Positions 1 to 9,153 of a stretch of DNA of 64,000 nt are shown here, piece by piece. The DNA is taken from contig NZ_PPCE01000001.1 in assembly GCF_002913715.1 (NCBI RefSeq), positions 1 to 64,000 of the forward strand, in the 5' to 3' direction. The notes beneath the pieces were generated by a model. The model saw only the letters and a program-made list of their open reading frames with translations. It was not told the origin of the DNA and searched no databases. Each line of letters opens with the position of its first letter. The first letter of the stretch is position 1. A program made the translations under genes and the position numbers. This DNA is from Campylobacter concisus. Lineage in GTDB: Bacteria > Campylobacterota > Campylobacteria > Campylobacterales > Campylobacteraceae.

Positions 1-205
1 AATTTATTATCTATTAAATCGCTTATTTTTAGTACTAATTTGAACAAAAATTTAAATTTGAATTATTTCTTAAGAAAATTATTTAAATTAGATAATTATA
101 TTAAGCAATGAGAAATCTTTAGTATTTAAGTAAAAAGCTAAATTTTATACATTTGATATATTTTTAGCTTAAAGCCATTGGTAATTTAAATTTGTTTAAA
201 TAGGC

Positions 206-211
206 TATAAT
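206..211 (+). promoter_or_regulatory. -10 element of the moaC promoter
   Basis: A perfect TATAAT lies 20 bases before the moaC start and is followed by an AGGAGAG ribosome binding site. The upstream stretch is T/A-rich with no obvious -35, which is usual for Campylobacter sigma-70 promoters. The leader would be only about 14-18 nt. The rest of bases 1-205 is AT-rich and shows no gene or strong structure. Confidence 0.6.
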
Positions 212-230
212 CCGCCAAAAAGGAGAGATA

Positions 231-704
231 ATGCTAACGCATTTAGATGAGAAAGATCGTCCAAAAATGGTCGATGTGAGCCCAAAAGATCCAACAAAAA
301 GAGTAGCAACTGCTAGTGGGATCATCAAGATGAGCAAAGAGGCCTTTAAAGCGATAAAAGAAAATACTGGCAAAAAAGGTCCAGTCATCCAAACAGCTGT
401 CGTTGCTGCGATAATGGGTGCAAAAAAGACAAGTGAACTAATCCCGATGTGCCATCCACTAGCTATTTTAGGTGTGGATTGTGATGTCGAAGAGCTACCT
501 GAAATTTGCGCTTTTAAGCTTTATGTGAGTGTAAAAATAGAGGGTAAAACAGGCGTTGAGATGGAAGCATTAACTGGCGTTAGCGTGGGGCTTTTAACGA
601 TTTATGATATGGTAAAAGCTATAGATAAAAGCATGGAAATAAGTAATATCGTATTAGAGAGTAAGACAGGAGGAAAAAGTGGCGAGTATATGCGATCTAA
701 ATAA
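231..704 (+). CDS. moaC: Cyclic pyranopterin monophosphate synthase MoaC
   Basis: MoaC works with MoaA in the first step of molybdenum cofactor synthesis, turning the cyclised GTP intermediate into cyclic pyranopterin monophosphate in the cytoplasm. The 157-residue length is normal. Family signatures are visible: PMCHP at about 72-76 and [20 protein letters not shown] at about 107-126, with the conserved YDMVKA following. An AGGAGAG site precedes the ATG. It is the first gene of a three-gene run; the DUF493 gene starts inside its last codons, so the two are translationally coupled. Mo-cofactor is needed for nitrate, formate and sulfite enzymes typical of this group. Identification is secure. 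Confidence 0.95.
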   Translation: MLTHLDEKDRPKMVDVSPKDPTKRVATASGIIKMSKEAFKAIKENTGKKGPVIQTAVVAAIMGAKKTSELIPMCHPLAILGVDCDVEELPEICAFKLYVSVKIEGKTGVEMEALTGVSVGLLTIYDMVKAIDKSMEISNIVLESKTGGKSGEYMRSK

Positions 705-945
705 CAAAAAAGCAAAAATTGATTACCCAACGCATTGGGAATACAAAATAATATTTGATGCAGATGTCAATGTAGAAGAAAAGGTAAAAGAGATAGTAAA
801 AGATAGAGAATTTAAGCTAGTTTTTTCAAAATTTAGCAAAGATAAAAAGTACGCAAGCTATGACTTAGCCGTACTAATTTTGAGCGAAGAAGAGAGGCTA
901 GAGATATTTTCAGCACTAAAACACGAAGCAAAATACGTTTTATAA
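679..945 (+). CDS. DUF493 (YbeD/HP0495-like) family protein
   Basis: An 88-residue protein of the small ferredoxin-like DUF493 family (E. coli YbeD, H. pylori HP0495); function is not established, and a regulatory ligand-binding role has been suggested for YbeD. It begins with GTG at 679, chosen because a strong AGGAGGA sits at 668-674 with ideal spacing. The gene overlaps the end of moaC by 26 nt, so it depends on moaC translation. The sequence shows the expected alternation of short beta strands and two helices (near 27-43 and 70-84). No catalytic motif is visible. Confidence 0.8.
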   Translation: MASICDLNNKKAKIDYPTHWEYKIIFDADVNVEEKVKEIVKDREFKLVFSKFSKDKKYASYDLAVLILSEEERLEIFSALKHEAKYVL

Positions 946-955
946 GGTAAAAGAT

Positions 956-2194
956 ATGAATAATTTAGAACAAAATTTACATGATTATAAAAGTAGCGAT
1001 GGCTTATTAATAAGCATAAAAGCTCTTTGCAATAACTTCTTTCAGGATGCTGCAAACAAAGATATAAATGCTTTGCCAGAAATTTTAAAGGCTAAAATGA
1101 ATGAGCTTTATGACAAAATGAACAAAGAAGATCTCATAAACGCAAAAAATCTAAAAAATGCCATGGAGGGAATAAATCAAGCCATTGTCGGTACTGAAGA
1201 AAAGACACTTTACGAGCTACTTGATAAAAAAGATGAGCTAAATCGTGCAATAGAAGCAAAACGTGAAGAGATAAAAAATAGGCTCAAAATTTCATTTGAA
1301 GCAGCTGAAGAGGTCGTAAAAGATAGAAATTTTAGTGAAAAAGAGGAAATTTTAGAGCTTTTAAATAATGCGATCATTAGAGAAACAAGGCTTCTTGGAA
1401 TTTTAAAAGAAAGTGCTCAAATCGCATTTTTAACAACTCTTGAAGGCGCAAAAGATGTCGAAGAAACAGCTGGTGCGATAGCTAAAAATATGACCTATGT
1501 TGCGATAATTGGAGGAGAGTTTAGCAAAGAGCGGATACTTGAGATTTCAAAAAACATCATCATAGCAGCGGCAAATTTAGCAGATGAGGGTCATATCTTT
1601 GCAAAAGAGTTGATAAGTGGGGCGATAAGTGGCACAAGAGATGGTATTTTAAGGGCTATAGAAAAACTTAAAGATGAGGCGAAATTTGCTCCAGATGAGC
1701 TTAGGCTAAACTCACAACTACTAAATTTAAAAAATATTGATGAAGAATTTATAGCCTTGCTTAGGGAACTTGAAAAAGAATTTGAAGGTGTGGCAAGGAA
1801 TGAGATCGAAAATGTGATAAATAGCGAGCTAGATACAAACCTAGCAAAATTTAAACGCATTAGCGATCAAGCAAGAGAGCAGATCATTTCAAGAATAGAA
1901 GAGTTAAAGTCAAACGGCATGGCAAAGCTTATGAGTGAGGCAAATAATAAATTTGAAGCCTTAAAGCAAGAGCTAAATGACAAGAGTAAAAAGCTAAAGC
2001 TAAATTTTGATACAAATGACAAAATCGAAGAGATCAAACAAGAGATCGCTAATCTTGAGAAAAAAGCCAATGAAAAATTTGAAGACATTAAGCAAATAGA
2101 CATCAAATCAGAAGCCAAGAAATTTGGAGATAGGGCTTATCAAGCTGCAAAAGATCTGTTAAATGTTATTAAAAAAGATAAAAAAGAGGATTAA
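956..2194 (+). CDS. Hypothetical protein, long helical/coiled-coil, 412 aa
   Basis: I do not recognise a named function. The product is almost entirely charged alpha helix. Residues about 60-125 and 270-410 have heptad-like E/K/L spacing typical of coiled coils, while the middle (about 160-220) is richer in Ala/Gly/Ile and could pack against a membrane or form a helical bundle. There is no signal peptide and no clear transmembrane segment. It follows the DUF493 gene by 10 nt after a GGTAAAAG site, so it is probably the last gene of the moaC operon. A strong intrinsic terminator follows. A structural or membrane-associated role is possible but not shown. Confidence 0.7.
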   Translation: MNNLEQNLHDYKSSDGLLISIKALCNNFFQDAANKDINALPEILKAKMNELYDKMNKEDLINAKNLKNAMEGINQAIVGTEEKTLYELLDKKDELNRAIEAKREEIKNRLKISFEAAEEVVKDRNFSEKEEILELLNNAIIRETRLLGILKESAQIAFLTTLEGAKDVEETAGAIAKNMTYVAIIGGEFSKERILEISKNIIIAAANLADEGHIFAKELISGAISGTRDGILRAIEKLKDEAKFAPDELRLNSQLLNLKNIDEEFIALLRELEKEFEGVARNEIENVINSELDTNLAKFKRISDQAREQIISRIEELKSNGMAKLMSEANNKFEALKQELNDKSKKLKLNFDTNDKIEEIKQEIANLEKKANEKFEDIKQIDIKSEAKKFGDRAYQAAKDLLNVIKKDKKED

Positions 2195-2249
2195 ATTATC
2201 AAGCTTATCTTGAAATTTTTCCTGAAAGATACTCACGCTAAATATTCTT

Positions 2250-2291
2250 GCCAAGTGTGAAAAATTTCTCCACACTTGGCTTTTACTTTTT
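2250..2291 (+). terminator. Intrinsic terminator after the moaC operon
   Basis: A perfect 10-bp inverted repeat (GCCAAGTGTG / CACACTTGGC, arms 2250-2259 and 2271-2280) with an 11-nt loop is followed directly by TTTTACTTTTT. It ends the moaC transcript and separates it from the converging uppP gene. Confidence 0.9.
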
Positions 2292-2303
2292 AAAGCTTTA
2301 AAA

Positions 2304-3098
2304 TCACAAAAATAGATAAAGTAAAAATGCTCCCAAAATCAAGCGGTAGATGACAAAAGGAAGCATCCTAATCCTTGAGATGATCCCCATAAATAGCCTA
2401 ACGCAGAGATAAGCACTAACAGCACTTATGATGACTCCAAGGGCGATATCGCTCCAAGGAAGAGCATTTGGATCTTTTATAAGTTTGATACTCTCAAGCC
2501 CACCAGCTAGGATAATGACTGGGATCGACATCAAAAATGAGAAATTCGCACTTCCCTTGTGGCTAAAACCTAAAAATAAGGCTGCCGTCATCGTTATACC
2601 TGATCTTGAGACGCCAGGGATAAGTGCCACGGCCTGGGCAAGGCCGATAATAAGTGCAAATTTTATAGTCATTTCATATTCACTTTTATTTGTCGAGCGA
2701 AGATCAGCAAAGTAAAGTGCTATGCCAAAGACGATCGTAGTAATAGCGATCACAACGCCACTTCTTGCGTATTCTTCGATAATGTTGTTAAACAAAAGCC
2801 CAAAGATCCCAACTGGAATGGTAGCAAATCCCACGCACCAGACAAGCAAGCTATCGCCTACCATCTTTCGTTGTGCGATCGAGGCAAAAAAGTCACGAAG
2901 TAGCTTAAAAATCGTATCTTTAAAATAAAAAAGTATCGCACTTAGCGTACCAACGTGCACTGCCACGTCAAAAGCAAGCCCTTGATCTGGCCAGCCAAGT
3001 AGCTTTGGCACCAAGATAAGATGAGCCGAGCTAGATATCGGCAAAAATTCGCTTATACCTTGCACCAAGGCCAAAACAATAACGTGAGAAATTTCCAT
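2304..3098 (-). CDS. uppP: Undecaprenyl-diphosphatase UppP (BacA)
   Basis: Integral membrane phosphatase that dephosphorylates undecaprenyl pyrophosphate to recycle the lipid carrier of peptidoglycan and glycan synthesis; overproduction gives bacitracin resistance. The 264-residue length fits. The two catalytic signatures are present: QGISEFLPISSSAH at about 13-26 and PGVSRSG at 161-167, between several hydrophobic helices. It lies downstream of tkt on the same strand with a 57-nt gap that holds a hairpin. Identification is secure. Confidence 0.96.
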   Translation of the reverse strand: MEISHVIVLALVQGISEFLPISSSAHLILVPKLLGWPDQGLAFDVAVHVGTLSAILFYFKDTIFKLLRDFFASIAQRKMVGDSLLVWCVGFATIPVGIFGLLFNNIIEEYARSGVVIAITTIVFGIALYFADLRSTNKSEYEMTIKFALIIGLAQAVALIPGVSRSGITMTAALFLGFSHKGSANFSFLMSIPVIILAGGLESIKLIKDPNALPWSDIALGVIISAVSAYLCVRLFMGIISRIRMLPFVIYRLILGAFLLYLFL

Positions 3099-3127
3099 AA
3101 AATGCCTTTTTTGATTTTAGATTGCAG

Positions 3128-3147
3128 TTGGGGATTTTACTCCCCAA
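3128..3147 (-). terminator. Hairpin downstream of tkt
   Basis: TTGGGGA and TCCCCAA form a perfect 7-bp stem with a 6-nt loop 9 nt beyond the tkt stop. There is no U-run after it on the minus strand, so it may slow or partly stop transcription rather than terminate fully, or stabilise the tkt mRNA 3' end. Confidence 0.45.
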
Positions 3148-3155
3148 GATTAAAT

Positions 3156-5066
3156 TTATATAAGTTCGCTAGCAAAATTTGCAAGCTTTTGCGGAGTAAA
3201 TCCAAAGTGATCAAATAGCTCGTTAGCCTTTCCGCTAGCGCCAAAGCTATTCATGCCATAAACTGCGTCAGCAAATTTATACCACTCATAGCCAGTTGCA
3301 GCTTCAACTGCGATGATCGTCGTATTTTTGTCTAAAATTTTAGCCACGTATTCATCTGGCTGCTCGCAAAGTAGGTCAAAACAAGGAGCTGACACGATGT
3401 TTGCACCAATGCCTTGTTCGCCAAGAATTTCAGCTGCCTTTACACAGAGTGAGACCTCGCTACCACTTGCTATAAATGTTATCTTCGCATCTTTTGACGA
3501 GCTTAAAAGATATGCGCCGTTACTAACCTCGCCAAATTCGCCTTTTGCCAGTGGATCAAGCCCTTGACGGCTAAGCACAAAGGCGCTTGGAGCGTTTAAA
3601 TTTAGAGCCACTTGCCAGCTAGCTGAGTTTTCGTTGCCATCAGCTGGGCGGAAAGTGTAGAAATTTGGCATCGCTCTAAATGTGCTAAGCTGTTCGATAG
3701 GCTGGTGCGTCGGACCATCTTCGCCAACGCCGATGCTATCGTGCGTGAAGACAAAAAAGTGCTTGATACCCATGAGCGCTGCTATCCTCGCACTTGGTTT
3801 TAGATAGTCGCTGAAAATAAAAAATGTTGCTGAAAATGGCAAGAAAAGGCCGTATCTTGAGATACCGTTGTTGATAGCTGCCATGGCGTGTTCTCTGATG
3901 CCGTAGTGGATATTTTTGCCATTTGGAAAGTCGCCCATACCCTTTAGCTCAGTCTTATTTGAAGGAGCTAAGTCAGCGCTGCCGCCGATAAAGCCAGGTA
4001 GTTTTTTAGCTATCTCATTTAAAATGACATGGTTTGTATCTCTTGTGGCTAGCTTTTTGTCGCTAAAGTCTGGAAATTCGATCTTGCTAAAGTCTGGATT
4101 AAGAAGTGAGTTTAGTAAATTTTTGCCTTCAATGCTTAACGCCTCAACCTTTTTGTTCCACATCGCCTCTTCTAGATCGCCCTTTTCAACTGCGCCTCTA
4201 AATCTTAAAAGCACGTCCTCGTCGATAGCAAATTTCTTCTCAGGGTCAAAGCCAGCTGCATCCTTTGCCTTTTTGATGATCTCTTCGCCAAGTGGTGCAC
4301 CGTGGCTGTGGTGACTTCCTTCAAGCTCCATTGCACCACGTGCTATACGTGTGTTTGCGATGATAAGATATGGCGACTCTTTCTCGTTTGCTTGCTCAAG
4401 TGCAAATTCGATCTGATCGTAGTCGTGTCCATCGATACGCGCGACCTCCCAGCCCTGCGCCTCAAACCTCGCTTTGACATCCTCACTAAAAGCTATCGCC
4501 GTGTCACCCTCGATCGTAATGTTATTTGAGTCGTAAATGAGCACAAGATTATCTAGTCTTAAATTTCCAGCTACCGAACATGCCTCGTAGCTTATACCCT
4601 CTTCAAGATCGCCATCACCGCAAAGGCAATAAATTTTATGATCGATTATTTTATTATCTGGCTCGTTTAGCACGTTTGCAGCGTATTTTTCTGCCATAGC
4701 TAAACCTACTGCGTTTGCTACACCTTGACCAAGCGGGCCAGTAGCAACCTCAACGCCTGGAGTGTGAATCTCTGGGTGTCCTGGTGTGTTTGAGCCAAGT
4801 TGGCGGAAATTTTTAAGCTCATCAAGGCTTAGATCGTAGCCGCTTAGATGCAAGAAGCTATAAACCAAACTTGATGCGTGACCACCGCTAAAAACTAGTC
4901 TATCTCTGTTTAGCCATTTTGGATTTTTTGGATTGTGTTTTAAAAAGTTGCTTAAAACCACCATAATATCAGCTAAACCCATAGGCGCACCTGGGTGTCC
5001 GCTGTTAGCGTTTTGCACCATGTCAGCGCACAAAAATCTTATAGTATCGGCTTGTTTTTTTAGCAT
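3156..5066 (-). CDS. tkt: Transketolase
   Basis: Thiamine-diphosphate enzyme that moves two-carbon units between sugar phosphates in the non-oxidative pentose phosphate pathway, supplying ribose-5-P and erythrose-4-P. At 636 residues it is slightly short for the family but complete. The TPP motif GDGDLEEG (about 148-155) is followed about 30 residues later by YDSNN; SGHPGAPMG (22-30) and the pyrimidine-domain region around IREHAMA are present. It has its own TATAAT promoter and an AAAGGAG site before the ATG. In C. jejuni the same order ispA-tkt occurs, which supports the assignment. Confidence 0.97.
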   Translation of the reverse strand: MLKKQADTIRFLCADMVQNANSGHPGAPMGLADIMVVLSNFLKHNPKNPKWLNRDRLVFSGGHASSLVYSFLHLSGYDLSLDELKNFRQLGSNTPGHPEIHTPGVEVATGPLGQGVANAVGLAMAEKYAANVLNEPDNKIIDHKIYCLCGDGDLEEGISYEACSVAGNLRLDNLVLIYDSNNITIEGDTAIAFSEDVKARFEAQGWEVARIDGHDYDQIEFALEQANEKESPYLIIANTRIARGAMELEGSHHSHGAPLGEEIIKKAKDAAGFDPEKKFAIDEDVLLRFRGAVEKGDLEEAMWNKKVEALSIEGKNLLNSLLNPDFSKIEFPDFSDKKLATRDTNHVILNEIAKKLPGFIGGSADLAPSNKTELKGMGDFPNGKNIHYGIREHAMAAINNGISRYGLFLPFSATFFIFSDYLKPSARIAALMGIKHFFVFTHDSIGVGEDGPTHQPIEQLSTFRAMPNFYTFRPADGNENSASWQVALNLNAPSAFVLSRQGLDPLAKGEFGEVSNGAYLLSSSKDAKITFIASGSEVSLCVKAAEILGEQGIGANIVSAPCFDLLCEQPDEYVAKILDKNTTIIAVEAATGYEWYKFADAVYGMNSFGASGKANELFDHFGFTPQKLANFASELI

Positions 5067-5089
5067 ATGATCTCCTTTTATTACGTCAG

Positions 5090-5095
5090 ATTATA
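5090..5095 (-). promoter_or_regulatory. Extended -10 promoter of tkt
   Basis: On the minus strand TTTTTTGTATAAT gives a perfect TATAAT with a TG extension and a T-rich -16 region, 24 nt before the tkt ATG. An ispA terminator lies upstream, so tkt is probably transcribed independently from here. Confidence 0.75.
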
Positions 5096-5173
5096 CAAAA
5101 AAGTGATTAAAACTTGCCTTGTGTTTTTGTCCAAAATGTCTAAATAATGATATAAATTTTTTAAATTTTTAGT

Positions 5174-5201
5174 AGTAAAAAGCTAGAATTTTCTAGCTTT
5201 T
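5174..5201 (-). terminator. Intrinsic terminator of the nifU-ispA operon
   Basis: AAAAGCTAGAA and TTCTAGCTTTT form a near-perfect 11-bp stem at the end of ispA; on the minus strand the second arm runs into TTTTT. The left arm overlaps the ispA stop codon. Confidence 0.75.
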
Positions 5202-6099
5202 ATCTAAGGTGTTTATCTGTAAGCTCTAAGATCATCTTAGCTATGCCAGCGTCTATCTGTTTTAGTGTCTCTTCTATCTCGCAAATAAGCTCATCTTTTT
5301 TCTTTTTAGCGCCCTCAAGGCCAAGTAAATTTGTAAATGAGTTTTTAGCTAAGTCGTTATGCACAGGCTTTCCAGCGGCCGCCTCGTCGCTTGTAAGATC
5401 GATGATATCATCTTGTATCTGAAAAGCAAGGCCTAGCTTTAGGCCGATATCATAAATTTTCTCACACTCTATTTCGCTTAAATTTGCTATCACAGCACCC
5501 ATTTTTAGGCTAGCAGCGATCAGCTTTGCGGTTTTGTGGATGTGCAAAAAGACTAGCTCATCAAGGCTTAGCATCTTACCAGATAGGCCAAATTTAGCCT
5601 TTGCTCTTTTGATGTCCTCTTTGTTTGTATTTTCAAAAAAACAATCCAGCGCCTGACCCAGCACCATGCCGCTAACGCCAGCATTCTCGCTTAAAATTTC
5701 CACGCATTTTATACGTGTTTCAGCACTCAGATCAGCGCGTGAAATTTCATAAAAAGCATGCGTATTTAGCGCATCTCCTGCAAGTATCGCAGTCGTTTCG
5801 TCGTATGTCACATGAAGCGTTGGTGTGCCGCGCCTAAGGCTTGCGTTATCCATCGAAGGTAGATCATCATGGATAAGCGAGTATGTATGCATCATTTCAA
5901 GCCCTAAAGCCACTCTCATGGCCTTTTGCGTGAGGCTTTTATCTACGTTTTCCACCACACCAAGAAGCAAAAGCGCCCTAAAGTGCTTGCCCCCAGCCTT
6001 TAGCATAACGCCAAGTGCCTCCTCGTAGTAAGGGTGAAAGCTAGGCGCCTTTGGCAAATTTGCGTTTAGAAATTTTACAAAGTCCTCAAGTATGCTCAT
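5200..6099 (-). CDS. ispA: Polyprenyl (farnesyl/geranylgeranyl) diphosphate synthase
   Basis: Trans-isoprenyl diphosphate synthase that condenses IPP with allylic diphosphates to give the short-chain precursor of quinone side chains and undecaprenyl phosphate. The 299-residue product has the first Asp-rich motif DDLPSMD at 78-84 and the second, DDIID, at 230-234; the short-chain type is inferred from size and from similarity to Campylobacter IspA. It starts 4 nt inside the end of the PDZ-protein gene (ATGA overlap), so translation is coupled. It is the last gene of the operon. Confidence 0.92.
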   Translation of the reverse strand: MSILEDFVKFLNANLPKAPSFHPYYEEALGVMLKAGGKHFRALLLLGVVENVDKSLTQKAMRVALGLEMMHTYSLIHDDLPSMDNASLRRGTPTLHVTYDETTAILAGDALNTHAFYEISRADLSAETRIKCVEILSENAGVSGMVLGQALDCFFENTNKEDIKRAKAKFGLSGKMLSLDELVFLHIHKTAKLIAASLKMGAVIANLSEIECEKIYDIGLKLGLAFQIQDDIIDLTSDEAAAGKPVHNDLAKNSFTNLLGLEGAKKKKDELICEIEETLKQIDAGIAKMILELTDKHLR

Positions 6100-7205
6100 T
6101 TTGGCACTCTTGCAAAAAACTGAAAGTCATTTCTAGTAAATAGAAGCGTAAAATTTTTTAATTCACCAAGCTTCTCTAAAAGCTCTTCACGGCTACTCAC
6201 GCTTTGTTTATCAAAACCCAAAATTTTATCGCCGGTCTTGATGCCAAAAATTTCTGCATTTGACTTTGGCTCGACCTTAGTAACGACTAAATTTTTATCC
6301 ACCGTGATACCATAATCCACCAAAATCTTATCATCAAGCATTGTTTGTGGCTCTTTTGGCATGATGTTGAAATTTGGTATATCAAGGCTTGAAGGGGCGT
6401 CTACATCGAGGCTTTGGTTAAATTTCACATCCCCGCTTACTGGCACTTGAAAGAGCATTTCTTGCTTATCGCGCTTCACGATGATGTCAAGCTTTGCGCC
6501 CTTTGGAGCAAAAAGTACCATCTCATTTAGCTCTCTTAAGCTCTTTGGCTTGATGCCATTTACACTCACAAGCTCATCATCGACCATCATCATCTTGCCA
6601 CGACCCAAAGAATCAACAAGACCCACAAAAAATTTATCCTCTTTTTGCAAGAATTTCACGCCGATATCGCCGTAGTAGACGTCATCATAAGATACAAAGT
6701 GCTTTAAATAGCGATTTGGTATAAATTTATCAGCTCCAACAGCTATGCCTATCATCTTGCAGCAAGGGGTATTTATCTCGCCAGTCGCGTTATACTCAAA
6801 GCTTAGCGTGTCAAAGTCGCCTAAATTTTGCCCTAAAGACTTGATATGTCCCATGACGGTGTTGTTTGCATCATTTAAGATGCCAACCCAGGTGCTCTTT
6901 TTGATGCGCTCCTCGTTGGTCTCATCAGCCATCACGACAGGGCTTAGCTCCTTGCTAGAGCGGACCAAAAAGAGCTGTAAATATGGGTCAAATTTGACAT
7001 ATTCGCCAAGTGGAGCTCCCTCACTTTTTGGCACTGCGATCAAATTTTTCGTAATAGCCACGCCAAAGTGTTTATTTACTGAGACGATTGAGTTTTTGTT
7101 CTTTTCAAAGCAGGCATTAAAGTCTTCTTGTGTAGGTCTAGGATCGGCGTTTAGACAAAGTGCTGATAGCAAAAAAGCAAGGGCAAATTTATATTTTAGT
7201 CTCAT
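6096..7205 (-). CDS. Periplasmic PDZ-domain protein
   Basis: A 369-residue exported protein with an N-terminal signal peptide (cleavage near residue 20, after LCLNA) and a C-terminal PDZ domain at about 285-365, recognisable by the VTKVEPKSNAEIFGIKTGDK type of core followed by a helix. The middle (about 30-230) looks like a degenerate trypsin-like fold of the HtrA type; I see no convincing Ser-His-Asp triad, so it is more likely a scaffold or chaperone than a protease. Campylobacter jejuni has a putative periplasmic protein in the same place between the YbaB gene and ispA. The exact role is unknown. Confidence 0.75.
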   Translation of the reverse strand: MRLKYKFALAFLLSALCLNADPRPTQEDFNACFEKNKNSIVSVNKHFGVAITKNLIAVPKSEGAPLGEYVKFDPYLQLFLVRSSKELSPVVMADETNEERIKKSTWVGILNDANNTVMGHIKSLGQNLGDFDTLSFEYNATGEINTPCCKMIGIAVGADKFIPNRYLKHFVSYDDVYYGDIGVKFLQKEDKFFVGLVDSLGRGKMMMVDDELVSVNGIKPKSLRELNEMVLFAPKGAKLDIIVKRDKQEMLFQVPVSGDVKFNQSLDVDAPSSLDIPNFNIMPKEPQTMLDDKILVDYGITVDKNLVVTKVEPKSNAEIFGIKTGDKILGFDKQSVSSREELLEKLGELKNFTLLFTRNDFQFFARVPK

Positions 7206-7516
7206 TTTATCCCCATCGAAGCAAGGCCGCCAAGCATCCTTGAAGCGGTGTTTTTCTTATCAGCCTCAACTGATTTTAGCACGTCATTTACGGCGCTTAT
7301 TAGCAAAATTTGCATGCTCTCTTTATCTTCAAGCAAGCTATCATCTATGCTGATATCAAGTATCTCGCCACTGCCGTTTGCTCTCACGCTTACAAGTCCG
7401 CCACCACTTTTTGCTCCAAATTCTTTATTTTTACTCTCTTCTTCCATCTGCTTGGCCTGCTTTTGCACATCCTCGAGCATCTGCCCCATCTTTGAAAAGT
7501 CAAATCCCTCAAACAT
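7202..7516 (-). CDS. YbaB/EbfC family nucleoid-associated protein
   Basis: A 104-residue member of the YbaB/EbfC family: small dimeric DNA-binding proteins that coat DNA. The N-terminal helix rich in Gln/Lys/Glu (about 10-35, MLEDVQKQAKQMEEE) and the central beta sheet around VSVRANGSGEILDISID match the family. It overlaps the downstream PDZ gene by 4 nt and follows panD by 3 nt, so it is inside the operon. Confidence 0.88.
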   Translation of the reverse strand: MFEGFDFSKMGQMLEDVQKQAKQMEEESKNKEFGAKSGGGLVSVRANGSGEILDISIDDSLLEDKESMQILLISAVNDVLKSVEADKKNTASRMLGGLASMGIK

Positions 7517-7519
7517 CGC

Positions 7520-7867
7520 CTACTCCTTTATGATCTCGTTTTTATTATTTACGTGCACGATGGTTGGCTTAAATTTCTTAGCCTTTTTAAATTTCATGCT
7601 AGCGTAAGCCACGATGATGACCACATCGCCCACGCAGACCTTTCTCGCAGCTGCGCCATTTAGGCAAATTTCGCCTTTTTTACCTTTTATCACGTAGGTG
7701 GCAAATCTCTCGCCGTTGTTTACGTCTAAAATTTCAACCTTTTGATTTTCTATCAAATTTGCAGCTTTTATAAGCTCCTCACCGATGCTGATCGAGCCAA
7801 CATAGTTTAAATTTGCGTCTGTTACGACAGCTCTGTGGATCTTGCTAGCTAAAATTTCTATATTCAT
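7520..7867 (-). CDS. panD: Aspartate 1-decarboxylase precursor PanD
   Basis: Pyruvoyl enzyme that decarboxylates L-aspartate to beta-alanine for pantothenate and coenzyme A synthesis. The proenzyme cleaves itself between Gly24 and Ser25; that bond is visible in YVGSISI, and the partner Tyr58 lies in ATYVIKG. The 115-residue length is standard. It sits 2 nt after murE in the operon, an arrangement that couples coenzyme A supply with cell-wall synthesis genes by transcription only. Confidence 0.95.
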   Translation of the reverse strand: MNIEILASKIHRAVVTDANLNYVGSISIGEELIKAANLIENQKVEILDVNNGERFATYVIKGKKGEICLNGAAARKVCVGDVVIIVAYASMKFKKAKKFKPTIVHVNNKNEIIKE

Positions 7868-7869
7868 TT

Positions 7870-9153
7870 TTACCTCTTTAAAAGCTCTTTTACTACTTCT
7901 TTGTCGCTAAATGGGTGCTTGACGCCCTTTATCTCCTGATATGGCTCGTCGCCTTTGCCAAGTATGACAAGCGCCCAGCCGGGTTCTAGCTTGCTAATGG
8001 CTAACGCTATCGCCTCTTTGCGGTTGGCGTTTCGTATCAAATTTTCATTTTGGCTCATGCCAGCGCAAATTTCATCGATTATGCTCTCTGGCTCCTCGCT
8101 TCTTGGATTGTCACTTGTGACGATGCAAATTCTTGCGTATTTTTGGGCAATCGCTCCCATTTTTGGACGTTTTGTCCTATCCCTGTCACCGCCTGCGCCA
8201 AAGACCGCTATCAAATTTAGATGTCTAAGCGAGTTTAGCACCTTTTCGATACCATCTGGCGTATGAGCAAAATCCACGATGACTAGCGGATCGGTGCTAA
8301 CCACTTCCATTCTGCCACTAACCCCTTTAAATTTGCTTATCGCCTTTGAAAGCGCGGTCGCGTCTGGACGCTCTAGCAAGCAAACAGCGCCAAGGGCTGC
8401 AATTAGGTTGTAAAGATTAAACTCGCCTTGCAAGCTTGAGTCTATCTCCACATCGCCATTTGGCGTCTTGATAACCGCGTCTATGCCGTCCTTTAGCCCA
8501 TAAACTACCGGCGCAAAGCTGGCTGGCTTTTTGAGCGAATACGTATAAGCGTTTTTTGGGTTAAATTTAATGCCATTATCATCAGCATTTATAAGCTTCA
8601 TGCCATCATCATCAAAAAAGCTCGACTTTACCCTGGCGTACTCCTCCATGCTCTTGTGGTAGTCGAGGTGGTCTTGAGTCAAATTTGTAAAAATTTTTAG
8701 AGCAAATTTCAAGCTCTCTATACGTTTTTGAGCGATCGCATGCGAGCTAACCTCCATCACAAAGTACTCGCAACCTTGCTCGCTGGCTGCTTTGAGGTAT
8801 GAAAGCGTCCTTAAAATGGCACTTGTCGTAAGCGCCTTGTCATCTATCTGCTCACCCTCTATAAATGCCCCTCTCGTGCCACTTAGCCCGCATTTTTTAC
8901 CTAAATTTCGCAAAGTCTCATAGATAGCAGCAGCTGTTGTGGTCTTGCCATTTGTGCCAGTGATGCCGACTATCTTTAAGTTTTCATCGATTTTTAAAAG
9001 CTTCTTGCACTCTTCAAGGCTGATTATTTTAGCGCCATTTTTTACCGCTGCCTCCGCAAATTTTGCATTTGCAGCAGTTTGCACGAAAAATGAGCCATTT
9101 TCACACTCATTTGAGTCATCTGTTATGAAGCTATTTTCTACTGATATTTTCAT
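7870..9153 (-). CDS. murE: UDP-N-acetylmuramoyl-tripeptide synthetase MurE
   Basis: Adds the third stem-peptide residue to UDP-MurNAc-L-Ala-D-Glu. The ATP-binding loop GTNGKTTT is at 66-73 and the specificity motif DNPR at 348-351; DNPR is known to mark meso-diaminopimelate-adding enzymes, so the product is UDP-MurNAc-tripeptide with meso-DAP, as expected for a Gram-negative. At 427 residues it is shorter than E. coli MurE (495), mainly at the N-terminal UDP-binding domain, as in other epsilonproteobacteria. Its start overlaps the end of the upstream TPR-like gene by 23 nt. Confidence 0.96.
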   Translation of the reverse strand: MKISVENSFITDDSNECENGSFFVQTAANAKFAEAAVKNGAKIISLEECKKLLKIDENLKIVGITGTNGKTTTAAAIYETLRNLGKKCGLSGTRGAFIEGEQIDDKALTTSAILRTLSYLKAASEQGCEYFVMEVSSHAIAQKRIESLKFALKIFTNLTQDHLDYHKSMEEYARVKSSFFDDDGMKLINADDNGIKFNPKNAYTYSLKKPASFAPVVYGLKDGIDAVIKTPNGDVEIDSSLQGEFNLYNLIAALGAVCLLERPDATALSKAISKFKGVSGRMEVVSTDPLVIVDFAHTPDGIEKVLNSLRHLNLIAVFGAGGDRDRTKRPKMGAIAQKYARICIVTSDNPRSEEPESIIDEICAGMSQNENLIRNANRKEAIALAISKLEPGWALVILGKGDEPYQEIKGVKHPFSDKEVVKELLKR